From Aquatica leii (lineage: Eukaryota > Arthropoda > Insecta > Coleoptera > Lampyridae), in contig CM069438.1 in NCBI GenBank assembly GCA_035610365.1, positions 33,411,869 through 33,475,868 of the forward strand: a stretch of DNA of 64,000 nt, in the 5' to 3' direction. The notes beneath the pieces are model-generated. The model saw only the letters and a program-made list of their open reading frames with translations. It was not told the DNA's origin and did not search any database. The position numbers and the translations under genes were made by a program. This document shows positions 1-12,500 of the stretch, piece by piece (positions within the stretch are counted from its first letter, which is position 1; every line of letters starts with the position of its first letter).

Positions 1-850
1 TGTCTAATATTAGATTGGATATTATCGAGTTAAGACTGTCTTCTCGTTTTATGCCGGTGTTGGTATGATAGTTGTCAAGTCGTTTCCTATTTTTATCATA
101 GTGTTGGTATCTGCATTCAGTTCATTAATAATTCTTGTAGTAGATCTTTTGTTTTTGCACTAAGTTGACTTTTCCGTTATTTGGTGTAGGTTAGATATGA
201 CAACTAAAATAGATCTATTTGTTCAAAATTTTTTTTATTCTTCTTCTTTTCAAAACAACACTGTCCTATTCCTCTTCAACTTGAAAATTCATGTAAAGAT
301 GATAGACAGAACTCGTACCATTGCTTTGGCAACATTTTTGAGTCTTCTGATGTTAAGTCTCTCACTTAATAAACCAGGCGGTCGTTCGTCAGACAATTTA
401 CATAGTCCCTCCATTCTTTTTCTTCCTGTAAACTATTATACGACGTCTTGCAGGATTTTATACCCGCTGTCCGTATGAGGCGTTTGGTTTATGCATCGAT
501 CACGATTGACCTAATGCATGTCTTCAGACTTTGTTTTGAAATCTTACAAGCTTGTTTCTCCAGATACTACCGGGTTGAGACTGTTGATGGTTTTGGTATT
601 TACATTCAGTTTTTTAATAATCTTAACCTTTTTTTGGCAAATCCTTCGTTTTAACACTTTCCGTTATTTGGTGTAGGTTGAAAATGACATCTATCTGTTC
701 TAAAACTGGGGTTTTTAGTGAGAAGTAGTAGACTTATCCGTCCGTAGTTTTTTGAGTTGGTTCTAGCGCTTTTTTTGAGAATTTGTAAATATGATGCTCT
801 TTTTTCACTGTTGCAAGATTTTTTGGAGTGTAATTATTTTGTTAAAACGA
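1..850. repeat. T-rich repeat with an internal duplication
   Basis: No gene is recognised. The block at about 22-230 resembles the block at about 560-710. Both carry a short stretch beginning ttccgttatttggtgtaggt, preceded by a similar T-rich run, so this is a decayed tandem duplication with a period near 500 bp. It abuts the 3' tail of the minus-strand Penelope relic and may be part of that element's terminal region, but I cannot show this. The short open frames here have no family signature. Confidence 0.45.
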
Positions 851-854
851 CAAT

Positions 855-2620
855 AAAGTTTGTTTGAATGAGGTAGACAATGTTGTATTTGATAAAGCAA
901 CACAACTCTGGACTTCTATTGTCTATTTTCTTAAAAATAACTGAATACACACTATCTTTCAATTATTATAGTATCTGCAATGGTTATCAGGTGAATACTA
1001 ACAAACTTAGAGACTACTGAAGCTTATATGCTAAAGACATGATTACTAAAGCGATCAAGCATACAAAATGGAACTAAGCAAAACAAAAATTAACCAATAG
1101 AAACACTTTCTTTCAAACGTCCAACTTCCATACGTTACCTATTTCTACACTTGGTTGGCTAAAGACCTTTTTGTTGTTGATGACTGCTGCTTCTTTAAAT
1201 TTTCTTTTGTACCAATGTTCCTCTCTGTGTAAGATGTTTGTCTGTGCCTACTTCATTCTATATTGTTTTTTCCATAAGTGTTGCGCGATGCCGGATCTTG
1301 ATATCTCTCTTCTCTGCGTATGAGTTTTGTGTTTTTTGAATCTGACTTTTAAGGGTTTTTTGGTTTCTCTTACGTATAACCTGTCACATTCACGTGGGAC
1401 TTGGTACATGTAGTCTTTGGTCTGTCATCTTGTACCAGAGTTTTATTGTTTCAGATAAGTCTCTGACATATGGAATGCTAAGCAGTGCTTTTGGTAGTTC
1501 TTCTTTTTTTGGTTGCAGGCTTATGTTGGTTTGGTGTTTATTTTGAAGATCTTCTATCATCTTTATTTATTAGTAACCGCTTTGTTTCAGGTTTCTTTTT
1601 ATGTTTTTTCTTTGTATTACCTAACTTGTGGGCTGTGTCAAATAAAGACTTTGTTACCGCTTTTTTCGTTGTTGTTGAGTGATTGGAAGCATGGTTCAGA
1701 TATTGGCCCGTATGAGTTAGTTTTATATAAACAGCCGTCTCGTTCGTTTCATAGTTTCTGTTTACGTGAACGCCTAAGTGTAATTGTGAGTCTTTTTTAT
1801 CTTTTTTATGGTGAATTTGATGGAAGGCTTAATGTTGTTCAGGTGGTGCAGAAAGTGATCTAGTTTTAAATTACTGTTGTTCTAAATCATAAATGAATTG
1901 TCGACATACCTAAGCCTTAGATTTAAATTTAGTTTGCTCTATTGCTTAACATTCAAACCAGTTTATCTAAATGTTAGCAATAACGGGTAATAGAGATGAG
2001 TCCGTTGGAAAGCCGTCGTCTTAAGCGAAGAAATAGTCTTTTTCCTGGAAATATGAGTTTCTAAGTTAGCATTCTAATAGCTTTATTGTTCCTTCAAGTG
2101 GTAGCGTAGTTCTTTCTTATACGTTCTCGTCTTCTTGAAGCTTCTTTCAAATAATCTTTAGTGTTTATTCCACTATAACATTGTTGTATAAAGTTTTCAC
2201 GCCAAAACTTGCTGCAGGTTTACTTTCCTTAGAATATCAACGAAATATTTAGAGGTTTTGACAAAGGATGGGCTGTAAGCTAGAAGTTACTGCACGATCG
2301 GTAGTAAAAAATTGGCTAGCTGGTATGTAGATCCATTACGAAAGCTGGTTATCGGTCAAAGTTGTTTTTGTGTATCTTGGGTAGTTCATACAGATGTGGA
2401 GGTTTACTGTAGTGCGGTACCAACATAGTCTTCGTTCTCGGTGCAAGATATCTCTCGTATAATTTCAAAGTCTGGCAGATCTTCTTCTCCAGACTTGTTT
2501 TTGGTTCTCTGTTTAATCCTCGGTTGTAAAATCTTTTCGATTTTTTGGTCATAGATAATAGTCCATAATAACCGTACGGCTGTTCTTTTGTCAGCTGGAA
2601 GGATTTTCATAGATTTATTT
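855..2620 (-). mobile_element. Penelope-like retroelement relic, reverse strand
   Basis: A decayed Penelope-like element reads right to left. At 2349-2610 the - strand encodes the start of the reverse transcriptase, with ILPADK and, in another frame, LYELPKIHK, both Penelope signatures. At about 1650-1870 the - strand gives the thumb region (FLHHLNNIKPSIKFT). At about 1140-1450 it gives the C-terminal GIY-YIG endonuclease region, with REEHWYKRKFKEAA near its end. The 3' tail at about 870-1050 matches, in inverted orientation, the tail of the neighbouring forward relic near 3200-3330. Frames are interrupted, so no intact protein is expected. Penelope elements copy by target-primed reverse transcription. 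The family call is firm, the exact ends are not. Confidence 0.8.
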
Positions 2621-2849
2621 TTCCGTGAGTTTTTAAGATCCTTATCCTACTGTTTGGTGATGTTTCTCAGATGTCTTTTTTTCTTCTTTAGTATACACTT
2701 GACTTTCTACTTAAGTTTATTTGTTTTTACTAGTACTAACCGTGTCGTCTCAACATCCAGTCCAGTGTCATCCGTCATTGTTACATTGCATGTAACGCAT
2801 AGGTAGAAGTTGCAAAATCAATACAGTGTTCAGATTATGAACTACCATT

Positions 2850-3335
2850 AGAAGTATGATTTCTGGCACGAGATCACAGGCCGAGACTCCAAAAACTGCA
2901 ACTACCAAGTCGCGTGTGAATGTGGCATGTCATACCTGGGAGAAACCAAAAGACACTTAGATGTCAGATTAAAAGAACACAGAACTCATACGCAGATATG
3001 CGAGATATCAAGATTGCTTAATACTTATAGGAAGAACAACATAGAATGAAATGGGCGGAGGCGTAGATACTAGACAGAGACAAACATTGCTACATAAGAA
3101 ATTTAAAGAAGCAGTCATTAAGAACAACAGCAAACCAAGTGTAAAAATAGATAACGTGAGGAAGCCGTTTGAAAGTACTTAAACTACATTAACCATATCT
3201 TTAGTACATAAACTTCAATAGTCTCTAAGTTTGTTAGCATTCACCTGATGACGATTGAAGACACTGTAGCAATCGAAACGTAGTGTGTATTTATTTGTTG
3301 TTAAAAAAATAGAAATAAAGAAAATGGTCCAGAAT
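2850..3335 (+). mobile_element. Penelope-like element 3' fragment, forward strand
   Basis: About 300 bp encode a piece of GIY-YIG endonuclease, with CECGMSYLGETKRHLDVRLK followed by EHRTHT, the usual Penelope order. A tail at 3195-3330 follows, containing a small hairpin at 3245-3278. The tail matches the reverse complement of about 870-1050, so this copy and the 0.85-2.6 kb copy are arranged in opposite orientations with their tails outward. Only the C-terminal part of the element is present. The reading frame degenerates after the first 40 or so codons. Confidence 0.75.
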
Positions 3336-3339
3336 TGTG

Positions 3340-4480
3340 ATATTTTATCAGACGATAAAATTCAACTACTACAGGATTTCTTCCTTGTTTTATCATCACA
3401 ATATCATATTGTTGTTACACTTTTTTGGTTCTCGCGGTTTCTCAACATGTTCCATATTTTAGTATGTGGAAGCCTTCGCTATTACATGTTTCATATATTT
3501 TTCTTGCCACCATATAAGTCTCGTTCTATATTGTCAAAGAATCTTTCCCAATAAAATAGTTTGAGTTTACTTTTCTTCTTGTTCATTCTGTTCTTTAACA
3601 CTTTCTTTTCTTCGTATGTCGTTGTGTTCTTCTTGTACTGCAGGTAAACTTTTTTCCCTTCTGCTGCTAAGGTTTTGTGTGAACCAGGATGTTTGGTAAT
3701 GTGGTTTGCGCTGACTTTCTTCTTTCTTCTGCAGCATAGTAGACATTTGATGATATTTTTCTTTAGGCGTTTCCTGTGTTGTTGATTATTTTACTGTTAG
3801 TTCTTTTCTTCTTCTCGTGATCTATAATGAGTCTCTTGCTAAAAGTCCGTTATGTTGGGTCGCAAAGTTGATGAATGTAAGTATTTTTTTGAGGTAAATG
3901 TTTGTGTTTGTTATTACGAGGTCGATCATTGGTTTTTGTGTCCTTGAGCATGTATTTGTGTAGAAAGTCTGTGATATTTGTACGGAGCTCGTTATGTGCG
4001 CAGAAACTGATCAGTTGCTGTCTGTTTTTGTTTGTTGAAACGGTTCTTCATTCCTGGTGTGATGTTATCTATTCTTGCGTTAAAATCCCTGGGACGCATA
4101 ACTTTATCTTGTCTTGGTATTTCGTCTATCACATCTTGTAGCTTAAGGTAAAATTAATCTTTTTTCTCGTAAAGTTTGTTGATGTCTAGAGCGTATCAGC
4201 GTATTTTTTCTCGAAACTGAAATGTGTGTAATAATATGTTGGTTGTGCATTTGTGTCTATGATATTGTTTCTGTACTGCTTGTTTACTAGTAGTTCTACA
4301 CCTAAAGCAGTCTTTTCATCTTTATTCTTGCCGCTGTATAGTAAAATATAATCTTGGGATCTCTTTTTCTTTTATTTAAATCTAGTCATTTTTAGTTTCT
4401 AAAAAAAAATCTGGTTTTTGTTGTAAAGAATGTGGCGTTCCAACACTCATTTTCATTTTCATTTATATTATCCCAGAACT
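3340..4480 (-). mobile_element. LINE fragment (RTE-like), endonuclease region
   Basis: Read on the - strand, this T-rich stretch encodes a decayed apurinic-type endonuclease. Around 4040-4140 the frame gives LQDVIDEIPRQDKV and then RDFNARI, which corresponds to the family's GDFNAR motif, where the Asp and Asn are active-site residues. Around 3860-3990 the text resembles the FTxxNTRG...SMIDLV segment. At about 3560-3660 a basic linker of the kind between endonuclease and reverse transcriptase follows. It is 3' truncated, with several frame changes. I place it with RTE-like LINEs from motif style only. Confidence 0.6.
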
Positions 4481-5650
4481 TAAGAACTTAAACTTTTTTT
4501 TAATTTTTTTATAACTGCTAATTTCTTCTTATTTTTTTCTAATAAATTCAACGACTTGATTTCTGTTGATCATTAGTATTTTTAATTTGTGTTCATTCCA
4601 AGCTTCTTTCTTATTTATATTGCGTTTGTTCCATTTTTGTACATTTTCTGGGCTCTTCCATGTCAATTACTTAAAAAGAGATAATTCACTTTTGGCCAAA
4701 TCGATTGATGTTTTTGTGCCATAATAAACCTCAAACGCGATTTGATCCCGAGTGTATTTCGGAAACCCTTTGTCAATATAAAGTGCAACTAACAGTTAAT
4801 TCGGTATAATGAGATTACGTTGAAATAATATGATTCAGTTATATATGTAGGCACACCGTGACGAATTTATACTTTATACATCGTTTCGAGTAGGGGTTGA
4901 TTTTGTCGGTAAGTGAATTATATCTATAATTTATTAATTAAGAGGGCGGAATGCACTGTTTAATTGATTTGCGCACGTTTGCGGCGGTTAATTAAAGCCT
5001 CAAAGCCAGCTCAAAAAAAAATGACGAAATGTCACCGCACTTGTGAAAAGAACCAGAAATACACCTCAATGCCTCCTATTATGTGAAATACATGTGTTTG
5101 CAATACATATGTGCAACCGTGAGTGTGAAACAGAATTTACAACGCCGCCTCTTGATCTGCTAACATGTGTAACACATTTTACGAGATGCATTTGTAACTT
5201 TGCAAATAAATTTTGTTTCTCGCGACTTCAAACATGACGACGAGAAAATCGAAGAACAATGTCGAAGGTATTTTAATTCGTTTTTGATATAACCAAAAAG
5301 TAGCTCGCTAATTAAACAAGTTCGTTAGCGGTAACAGATATCATCTGATAGCGGTGCGATTGTACGAAAGAAATTTTGCTTTTTCATTTTGTTTTAAAAG
5401 CAGCGGGTAGCTAATTATGAAAGAGATCACTTTGGCTTGATCTTAACCTGGGGCGCAGGATGATCCGATTTTGATGTCATTGTGTTTAATTAAAACTATT
5501 TGCGTTTTTTCAAATTTAATTACTGAATATGCGACCGAGTAATGTTGATGAGCAAATCTTATTACTTAGAAGAAGCTAGTTTTTATGATTTTTATTGACT
5601 TTTTTTGCAAACAAGTAAAAAACTACCTTCGTAATTAAATTTTTTAATAG
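4481..5650. other. Unique AT-rich sequence, no gene seen
   Basis: I see no coding signature and no clear repeat. It is probably the non-coding upstream or intronic sequence of sv. The first half of the paired box is not recognisable here. Confidence 0.5.
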
Positions 5651-5654
5651 CGGT

Positions 5655-6050
5655 AGTAATAAAGTATTAATCGAACTTAAAGAATTAAATATGGATCTAG
5701 CCGTTATAACCGAAACCAAAAACAAAAGACAAGAATTTGAAAATCTAGGTGCGTATGACGTCTTCAGTACCAAAAACAATCACAGCCAGAAAAAGTGCAT
5801 TGATTATAACACATAGAGGGTGGAAAAAATATATAAAAACTGGGAAAAGTATTCTGAATTTTGAAAATTAGGACCGTGAAAGAAATGATTTTGCTCGGAG
5901 ATTTTAATGGTAGAACAGAAAGAAAAAAAAATTTTAGGAAGATACAGAGACGATAATATAAAAATATTAAATGGCATTTTCCAACATTGCAATATACACA
6001 AATATACTACGTGAAGACAAAAAACTCGAGGATTAAGCTCAATTATTGAC
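5655..6050 (+). mobile_element. LINE endonuclease scrap
   Basis: The + strand near 5660-5790 gives ELKELNMDLAVITETKNKRQ, the N-terminal part of a LINE endonuclease in which the Glu of xxETK is catalytic. At about 5884-5905 it gives LLGDFNGRT, the second endonuclease motif. The two motifs are much closer together than in an intact domain, so the middle is deleted. It precedes a second LINE relic in the same orientation. Confidence 0.6.
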
Positions 6051-6059
6051 TCGGTAGAA

Positions 6060-8585
6060 AAAATTCGTCAAAAGGAATCAGAAAGAAGAAATGAAGAATT
6101 GGAAGAAAAACTAAAAAACATTTATTAGAATGTAATTGGCATAGCTGAGATACGAAGAAAAAGAGAAGCAACCATAAAACTCCAGTTAGGAAACACACTA
6201 TACTACAATAAATATGAAGAACATAGCACTGGAAGAATCGAATTTATTGTTTCCCAGAACACGACAGAAATGGTAAAAAAGTTCAAAACAATGACAACAA
6301 AAATAGCCTACATAATACTGGAAATAAACCCCAAAACATCAATATAAATAACATAAACATACGCCTCCATCATAACGCACATTGATGACAAAATAGTAAA
6401 TTTTATGAAAATGTCTCCATAGCAATAAAAAATACATAATTATTATCGGACACTTTAACGCTAAGCTTGCCAAAACGACAGAAAAAGCAGAAAACAAGAT
6501 GGGAAAATATGGAACCGGGCACAAAAATTTAAGGAAGGAACACTATACAACTTTTTAGAAAGTGAAACACTACATGAAATGATTACTTTCTTAAAAAAAA
6601 CAGAATAAATGAGCTTGGATCAGCCTAAATGGTCAAATCAAAAACGAAACCAAAGAAAAAACAAAAAAAAGACAGAATTTTGATTCCGACAAAATTAAAG
6701 AAAATATAAACGTATATTAAGACGAAATTAAAACACAGCCCAAACAACACATTGGTACAAAAAACGTCTAAATGTCCGTCTAATAAACGTTAATAACGCG
6801 TTTAAAAACGTTTTTATGTCTAATAAATGTCTATTAGCCGGACATTTAGACGTTTTTTGTACCAATGTGTTGTTTGGGAGATAGAAGATAAGAACGTAAA
6901 AAATATAGAAAGAAATTAAGCACAAAACACCTACACTCAAAGAAAGAAATCAACAGAACTTTTTATGGTTACATTAAATAAATGTTAAAGCAAAGAAGAG
7001 AGGTGATACAACAAAGTAAACCAAAAACTGTTGCACTGAAGAAATTAATAAGAAGATTGATACAAAAAAACACGAACGTACTTAGACTTAAATTAGGAAA
7101 AACAAGAATTTTAGCCTTAAAAGACAAGGAAGAAAAGGAGTTAAGACATTATCAAAGAAACAGTTAAAGAATATTATAGCACACTATACGAGTCAAAACA
7201 AAACCTCGCAAATCAAACAGAACAAATGCTAAAGAATAAAATCTTAAATGTGAACTCTGAGCACATACCGAAGATTGAGAAAAAATAACTATTGTAATTA
7301 TAGAAATGAAAAACAACAAACACCCAAAAAAACCGATGTAACAAAAGAACTACTGAGAGACAGAGCTGAAGAGATAATAGAAATATTAAAAATATTATGT
7401 CTAGAGACAGGAACAATACGTAAGAATGAAATGAGGCAAATACAATATGATACACTCCTATCTCAAATCTAGAAGGTTTTTTCAAAAATAATATTAAATC
7501 AAATTAACAAAAAAAATTGAATCCTTTCTTACACACAAAGAAGCCATCTTCAGGAAAAATTTTATCATTACAGACCACTGTCAAGCTGATGATAGAGAAA
7601 GTGATTGAATATAATCTGCCTCTGTTTGTTGCGCTTATAAATTATCAAAAAGGGTTTGGCACAATCGAAGAATGGGCCATCCAAAACACCATGGAAAATC
7701 AGAGTTGATCATAGATACATGACTTTGATTGACAATATTAATCAATATACAATAACCAACACAGAGGTACAGGATAAGAAACTAGAAAACATTCTAATAA
7801 GAGTGGGAGTAAGACAAGGAGGCTCCCTTTCTTCAAAACTAGTTATGGCAGCATTAAAAGACCTTTTTAGAACATTTGACTGGAAGACAAAGGGTATTAA
7901 TATCAATGGAAAATTTTTATTCAATGTCAAATATCCGGACGATATTAAGCTAATGACGAAGAATTAAATGAACAATTCAAACAAATGGGTTTACAATTGA
8001 GCACCACCAAAACTAAGATAATAGCAAATACAGATGGACAAATGAACATAACTATTGATAACCTAGAAATAGAAAAAGTAGATGAATATATACCATATAC
8101 TTAACGCAATAAACTGAAGAAAGAAAACCAAGAAACAGAGATTATTAGGAGAAGAGAATTAGAAAGGACTACATTTGGGAAATTAAGCTATATTTTAAAA
8201 AACCCAAACATTTGATAAAGCCAAGACGTGGAGTTGGCAAAGCGAAATATTGTATAAATGGAAGCTACACAGAGAAAAAATGGAAAAACAAAAACGAAAC
8301 AGCTGGATAAGAGAAGGAACAAAAGTCAAAGGTGTGAGAAAACAACCAATTCAACTAAAATGACAATTTGCGCTCCACGCAAAGATGAGCGATGGAATAT
8401 ACAAATTACGAACTGGCGCTCCTGGCCGAGAAAGAACGAACAAGGACGTCCTCAGATGAGATGGGACGACGACGTCAAAAAAGTGCGGGCTTGATGTAAA
8501 AAAGAAGAGCCCAAGACAGAAGACAATGCAGAAAAATTGGGAAAACTTACGTCTACAAATGGATTGAATAAAGGTTGAAGAAGAC
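6060..8585 (+). mobile_element. RTE-like LINE relic (endonuclease, RT, C-terminus)
   Basis: An almost full-length but decayed LINE. The endonuclease begins near 6130 (NVIGIAEIRRKREATIKLQ). A GHFNAK motif lies near 6450, where family members have GDFNAK. The reverse transcriptase lies at about 7560-7960, with IEKVIEYNLPLFVALINYQK, RVGVRQGGSLSSKL and KYPDDIKL. The last corresponds to the F-A-D-D catalytic box, with one substitution. The C-terminal segment at about 8380-8580 reads ERWNIQITNWRSW and GRPQMRWDDD, typical of this LINE group. Several stops and frame changes make it inactive. A 140-bp inverted-repeat element (6739-6878) has inserted into its middle. Confidence 0.8.
6739..6878. mobile_element. 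140-bp MITE-like element with perfect 40-bp inverted ends
   Basis: The arms at 6739-6778 and 6839-6878 are perfect reverse complements of 40 bases, beginning cccaaacaacacattggtac. They enclose a 60-bp AT-rich core with partial self-complementarity. The element sits inside a decayed LINE, so it arrived later. Perfect arms suggest a recent insertion or constraint on folding. A two-base AG flanks both ends but is too short to prove a target duplication. No coding capacity. Confidence 0.8.
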
Positions 8586-8589
8586 AAAA

Positions 8590-9835
8590 ATTGACTATGT
8601 CATTTTAAAACCAAAAACCCAAAATAACACAACCTAAAAATCTAGAAGATGATAGCACAAAACCATACTAAAGCAAAAATTGGAGAAAAGAAATTTCGTG
8701 AGCAACCAAGAACACTACTCTATAAAAGAATGTATTCACAACGCAGACCTTAAAGCTTTAGATAAATACCAAGCAAACGAAAACCAACAAAAGACCATTT
8801 TGGTGGGATAAAAACATAAAAAATGAGATTAAAGAACTATATCAAATGCACTTGAACACCAAGAGCATAGAGCATAAAATAATGTATAAACGTTTACTGA
8901 ACAATCTTCAGTTAACGGTATTAATAAACTCAAGCAAAATTGAACAAGATGCTTAGCCAAAAGAAACATTAAATATGAGAAGGAAACTGTTAAAATTTAA
9001 GTGGAGGCTGTAGATAAACCTAAAGAAGACATTTATGTGCATTGGAGTTGGGACTTAATAAAAAACAACGGACAGAGAATAAAACTATGCAATTAATACA
9101 AATACATGAGAATGAAAACATCACAGAAGACTAGACGAGGCGATCTGAGAACATAACATACAGGTAAGAAAATTAATGCTATGTTAAACCATTGTATGGG
9201 ACAAAAAGAAATTATAATACCATCGTAAAAAGTATAACATACAGTTCAGGCTAAAAAGCGTTAACAGCTGCTGAAAAAGATTTTTGGAGGAGATTAGGAA
9301 GCAGGCAAAAAACGTACAAAACAAATAACAAAATCATAGAAATTATGAGTTAGAAACAAGACTACTTAAACGAATTCTAGAATAGAAACCAAGAGAAAGA
9401 AAGAAACAAGGTAGATCTTGAAAGAGTTGGTAGAATAGCATAAATAAAGAGATGAGAGCAAGAAAAGACTAGAATGAATCCTATAGTTTTTTTAACTATG
9501 CTAAAGCCCGGTAGCGTCTGGTCGATAGTGGGTGGCTGCAAGTATCTAGAAGATCGACTAAGGACAAAACAAAATTTACTAACATACTTGGTTTCTATTC
9601 TCCCAAATGTCAAATTTAAATAAAACGAAACAAGATGTAGAACACAGATACGATAGTTAGAGGATGTAAAACGACACGTTTGTTTTGCATGAAAAAGGAT
9701 TGTACAAAATAGGACACGATAGAAGGAACAAGGAATAATCTACATCCGCAAATGAATTGAAGAAGGCTGAGGAAGAGAAAGAACAAAACTAATATAGACA
9801 CAAGTTTTTTATTTTAAATGCTTGTGGAATTAATG
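8590..9835 (+). mobile_element. Decayed LINE fragment
   Basis: An A-rich sense strand with frequent stops. Near 8800-8840 it reads FWWDKNIKNEIKEL, matching the segment between endonuclease and reverse transcriptase in many LINEs. The remainder to about 9620 is lysine-rich and too decayed to assign. It may be part of a second RTE-like copy in the same orientation as the relic at 6.06-8.58 kb. Confidence 0.45.
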
Positions 9836-9851
9836 AGATTTTAATACATTT

Positions 9852-10210
9852 AAGCGCCGATGCAGTTCAGCGCCAGATAGAATAATTTTCAATTCACTTC
9901 ATTTTATAAGTTCTAAATTAAAGCGTTGTCTAGTAATTTACCAATCTAACTGTTGTGACGCAATTTTACAAAAACTTTCCCATAGTTATTAAATTAATTA
10001 ATATATTCGCAAAATTGTAATGCAAATATGTGTGTATTCTTCTTTATATTCGAATAATTAATTAATATATAAATAAACCTTAAAAATTTACGTTATTTTT
10101 TTTTATAAATTGTTTAAGGCATATTTTAACAAGACTGTTTTTTGCAATATCTAAATTCAGTTAAAATTCCCGGCGCTCAAAGGTACCAGCGCTGAAACGG
10201 TGGCGCTGAA
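9852..10210. mobile_element. MITE-like element with about 24-bp imperfect inverted ends
   Basis: The left end carries agcgccgatgcagttcagcg. The reverse complement of the right end carries agcgccaccgtttcagcgct. The arms match with a few differences and enclose about 310 bp of AT-rich, non-coding DNA. Superfamily is unknown and target duplications were not resolved. Confidence 0.55.
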
Positions 10211-11320
10211 AAGTTCAATTTTGTTTGTACCAAATTGTTTATATACCAGTTGATTTACTCTACTTAATTACAATTGAATTGTTTAAATATCAATATTTTT
10301 TATTATTATTTTGTTTATCTACGTTGACTTTTTGTACTGAATCGGAACCACTTCTATACATGATTTGGACTCCACTTGCTGTTGAGGCCGTTGGATTGTT
10401 TTGGTTTAAACTAAACCAGTGTAGTGAAGATTTCTTGTATAAAACTAATTTTTATTTTATTTAAACCAAACTAAACAATGTTAATTTAAACAAAAGACAA
10501 TCAAATTTCCTTTCGGGGCGTCTTCAACTAAGAAAACGTATTCGGTTTTAGTTGATGAAATAACAACGCTCGTTTGATTTTGGAGCAGAATTTCTCTACC
10601 AAATCCCAAGTTTTATTTTTATGTATAGACATCATTGAGATTTTTGGAACTTCGTCAATACACGCTTCAATACCTAGAGCCTGAAGTTTAGTTACAAAAT
10701 TTTTCAACCGAGCAGGTAGATTTCTCGCTTTTTCTAAATTGTTACACATTGTTTTCTGAAATGTTTTGTTTTGCCAATTTTTCGCTTGCATGATGCTTAG
10801 TAACCTTGTTTCTTCAATTCTTTATTTATAAAAGCAGTTAGATCGTTTAGATTATTTTCTAGTTTTCATTTAGTATAATGATCAAACATCACATTTTTGG
10901 CGCAGTAATCTTACGTCTTTTGATATTCCGCAACCTATATATGTTATATTTATGTAACCAATCACGGTGCAGACTTTGCATCTTGAATCTTGAACTTTTG
11001 TTTTTTTTGGGAATCTGTTTCTATGCTATGATACCGTCTCTGGTTCTTTGGCCATTGTGTTTAGAGTCCTACAAAGCTGTATATATAATACCATATTATT
11101 TTTAGCTCTCATAAACGATCTTCCACGTTTTATACAGTCACATATCCTCCCAGTTCTCTACGCGGAAAATCTTACCATGCAAAGTTCCACGCTGAATCAT
11201 TGAGTTGAAGCTAGGATTGTTGTGTGTAAGAAGGTTCTCGCTTGGAACTAGTGTTATTTTGTTTAACGCTAGACTCACTTCTGGTTTACAAGGTTACGGA
11301 ACAATAATGTAATCAACTAG
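10211..11320. other. Unassigned stretch with one reverse open frame
   Basis: The only notable frame is 10528-10791 on the - strand, 87 residues, rich in Lys and Leu, containing NKTWDLVEKFCSKIKRAL. Upstream of it on the same strand (10800-10870) the frame seems to continue in a shifted register (NDLTAFINKEL). I do not recognise it. It could be a broken piece of the orphan repeat family that follows or of another transposon. The remainder looks non-coding. Confidence 0.35.
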
Positions 11321-11329
11321 AAAATACTT

Positions 11330-12500
11330 TAATGTTCAACCAAAACTCAATGATTTAGTAAGTGACTTTGGCTTTCCAAAGTATGCAGCTGAGTTTTTGG
11401 GTTCTCGATTTCAGGTAAAGAACCTACTTGGTCCAGCTACATCGTGTAGAGAATCCAGAAATGGTGAACTTCAGTTCATTCACTGTTTTTTACAAAAAGA
11501 TCATTCTATATTGCAGTGATATGTATGGTTTAATACATGCTTTAGCTGCTCCAGCTTTTGTTCCTAATGAACGGAAGCTGTTTATAGACTCTTCTAAGAC
11601 TAGTTTGAAAGCTGCTCCCTTATATAATGGAGACAGTTACGTATCTGTGCCAGTTACTTATTCAGTGAATAACAGTGTTATGTTAAAATGCTCTGTTTTA
11701 GTTGTGAATAAAATAGTAAAACCAAAGCTTTGCATTAGATAAAGATCAAAAAACATTGTGCATAGCGAAGGTGGATAAATTACTTTTACTTCCATGGTAT
11801 ATCAAATTATAAGCACTGAGTACAGATGGAGCCTGCTTTCAGTATCTTTGCAGTAAACTTTCCGGTTTATCTGACGCAAAACCTAAAAGTATTTCCATTG
11901 ATCCCAAAATTAGAAAATTGGTTTTGGGTATAATCAGTTTGAAAATATTATGAGTGTTGTCGAATGAAAAGCCAGAATTGAACAACTTTTTGGAAAATTA
12001 TAAATCACAAGAATAAAAGTTAAAAATATGCTGAGAAAGCTTTACAATTTAGGATGTACACATCAAAATTTATATTTTGCATACCCATCTTAATTTCCTC
12101 TGCAATCTTGAACAATCGAGCGAAGAACATGGAGAGAGGTTTTATCTGGACATAACAAAAAAATGAAACAAAAGTACCAAGAAAGGTGGAATACAAACAT
12201 GATGGTCGACTGCTATTTCTAGTTTTGTGTAACGTAAAAATTTTGGCATTTTGGACATTTTCGGCATTTTGAGCAATGAATGTTGTTGGCGTTTGGGTCA
12301 ATTTTTAAATCATCTTTTATTGGGTTTGATGCCCAAATACACGAACGTTTTTTATTTTTTAGCATTTTTGCAATTTGTTCACTAGGTTATTTTCGACGGT
12401 TTGACCATTTTTGGCATAGTGTCCACGGCACTTTTTTGGCGATTTGACCACAACTTTGGCGTTGTGTCGATTCGGCGTTTTGCCTTTTTGGTGATATGTC
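11330..12500 (+). mobile_element. Orphan repeat-family ORF, copy 1 (decayed)
   Basis: The + strand encodes LNDLVSDFGFPKYAAEFLGS near 11345-11410. After a frame change it gives DMYGLIHALAAPAF, NERKLFIDSSKTSLKA and YVSVPVTYSV at 11510-11670. Similar sequences turn up as multicopy, uncharacterised proteins in many arthropod genomes, to my memory. I take them to be transposon-encoded, but I do not know the superfamily and see no classical DDE or RT motif. The 3' part (12230-12500) is an array of degenerate copies of a short ggcattttg-like motif that recurs after every copy. Several disruptions. Confidence 0.6.

Noticed and set aside
1485-1863. Two overlapping + strand frames rich in Phe, Leu and Val
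   Set aside because: They are the antisense of a Penelope RT fragment on the - strand; T-rich antisense yields hydrophobic nonsense.
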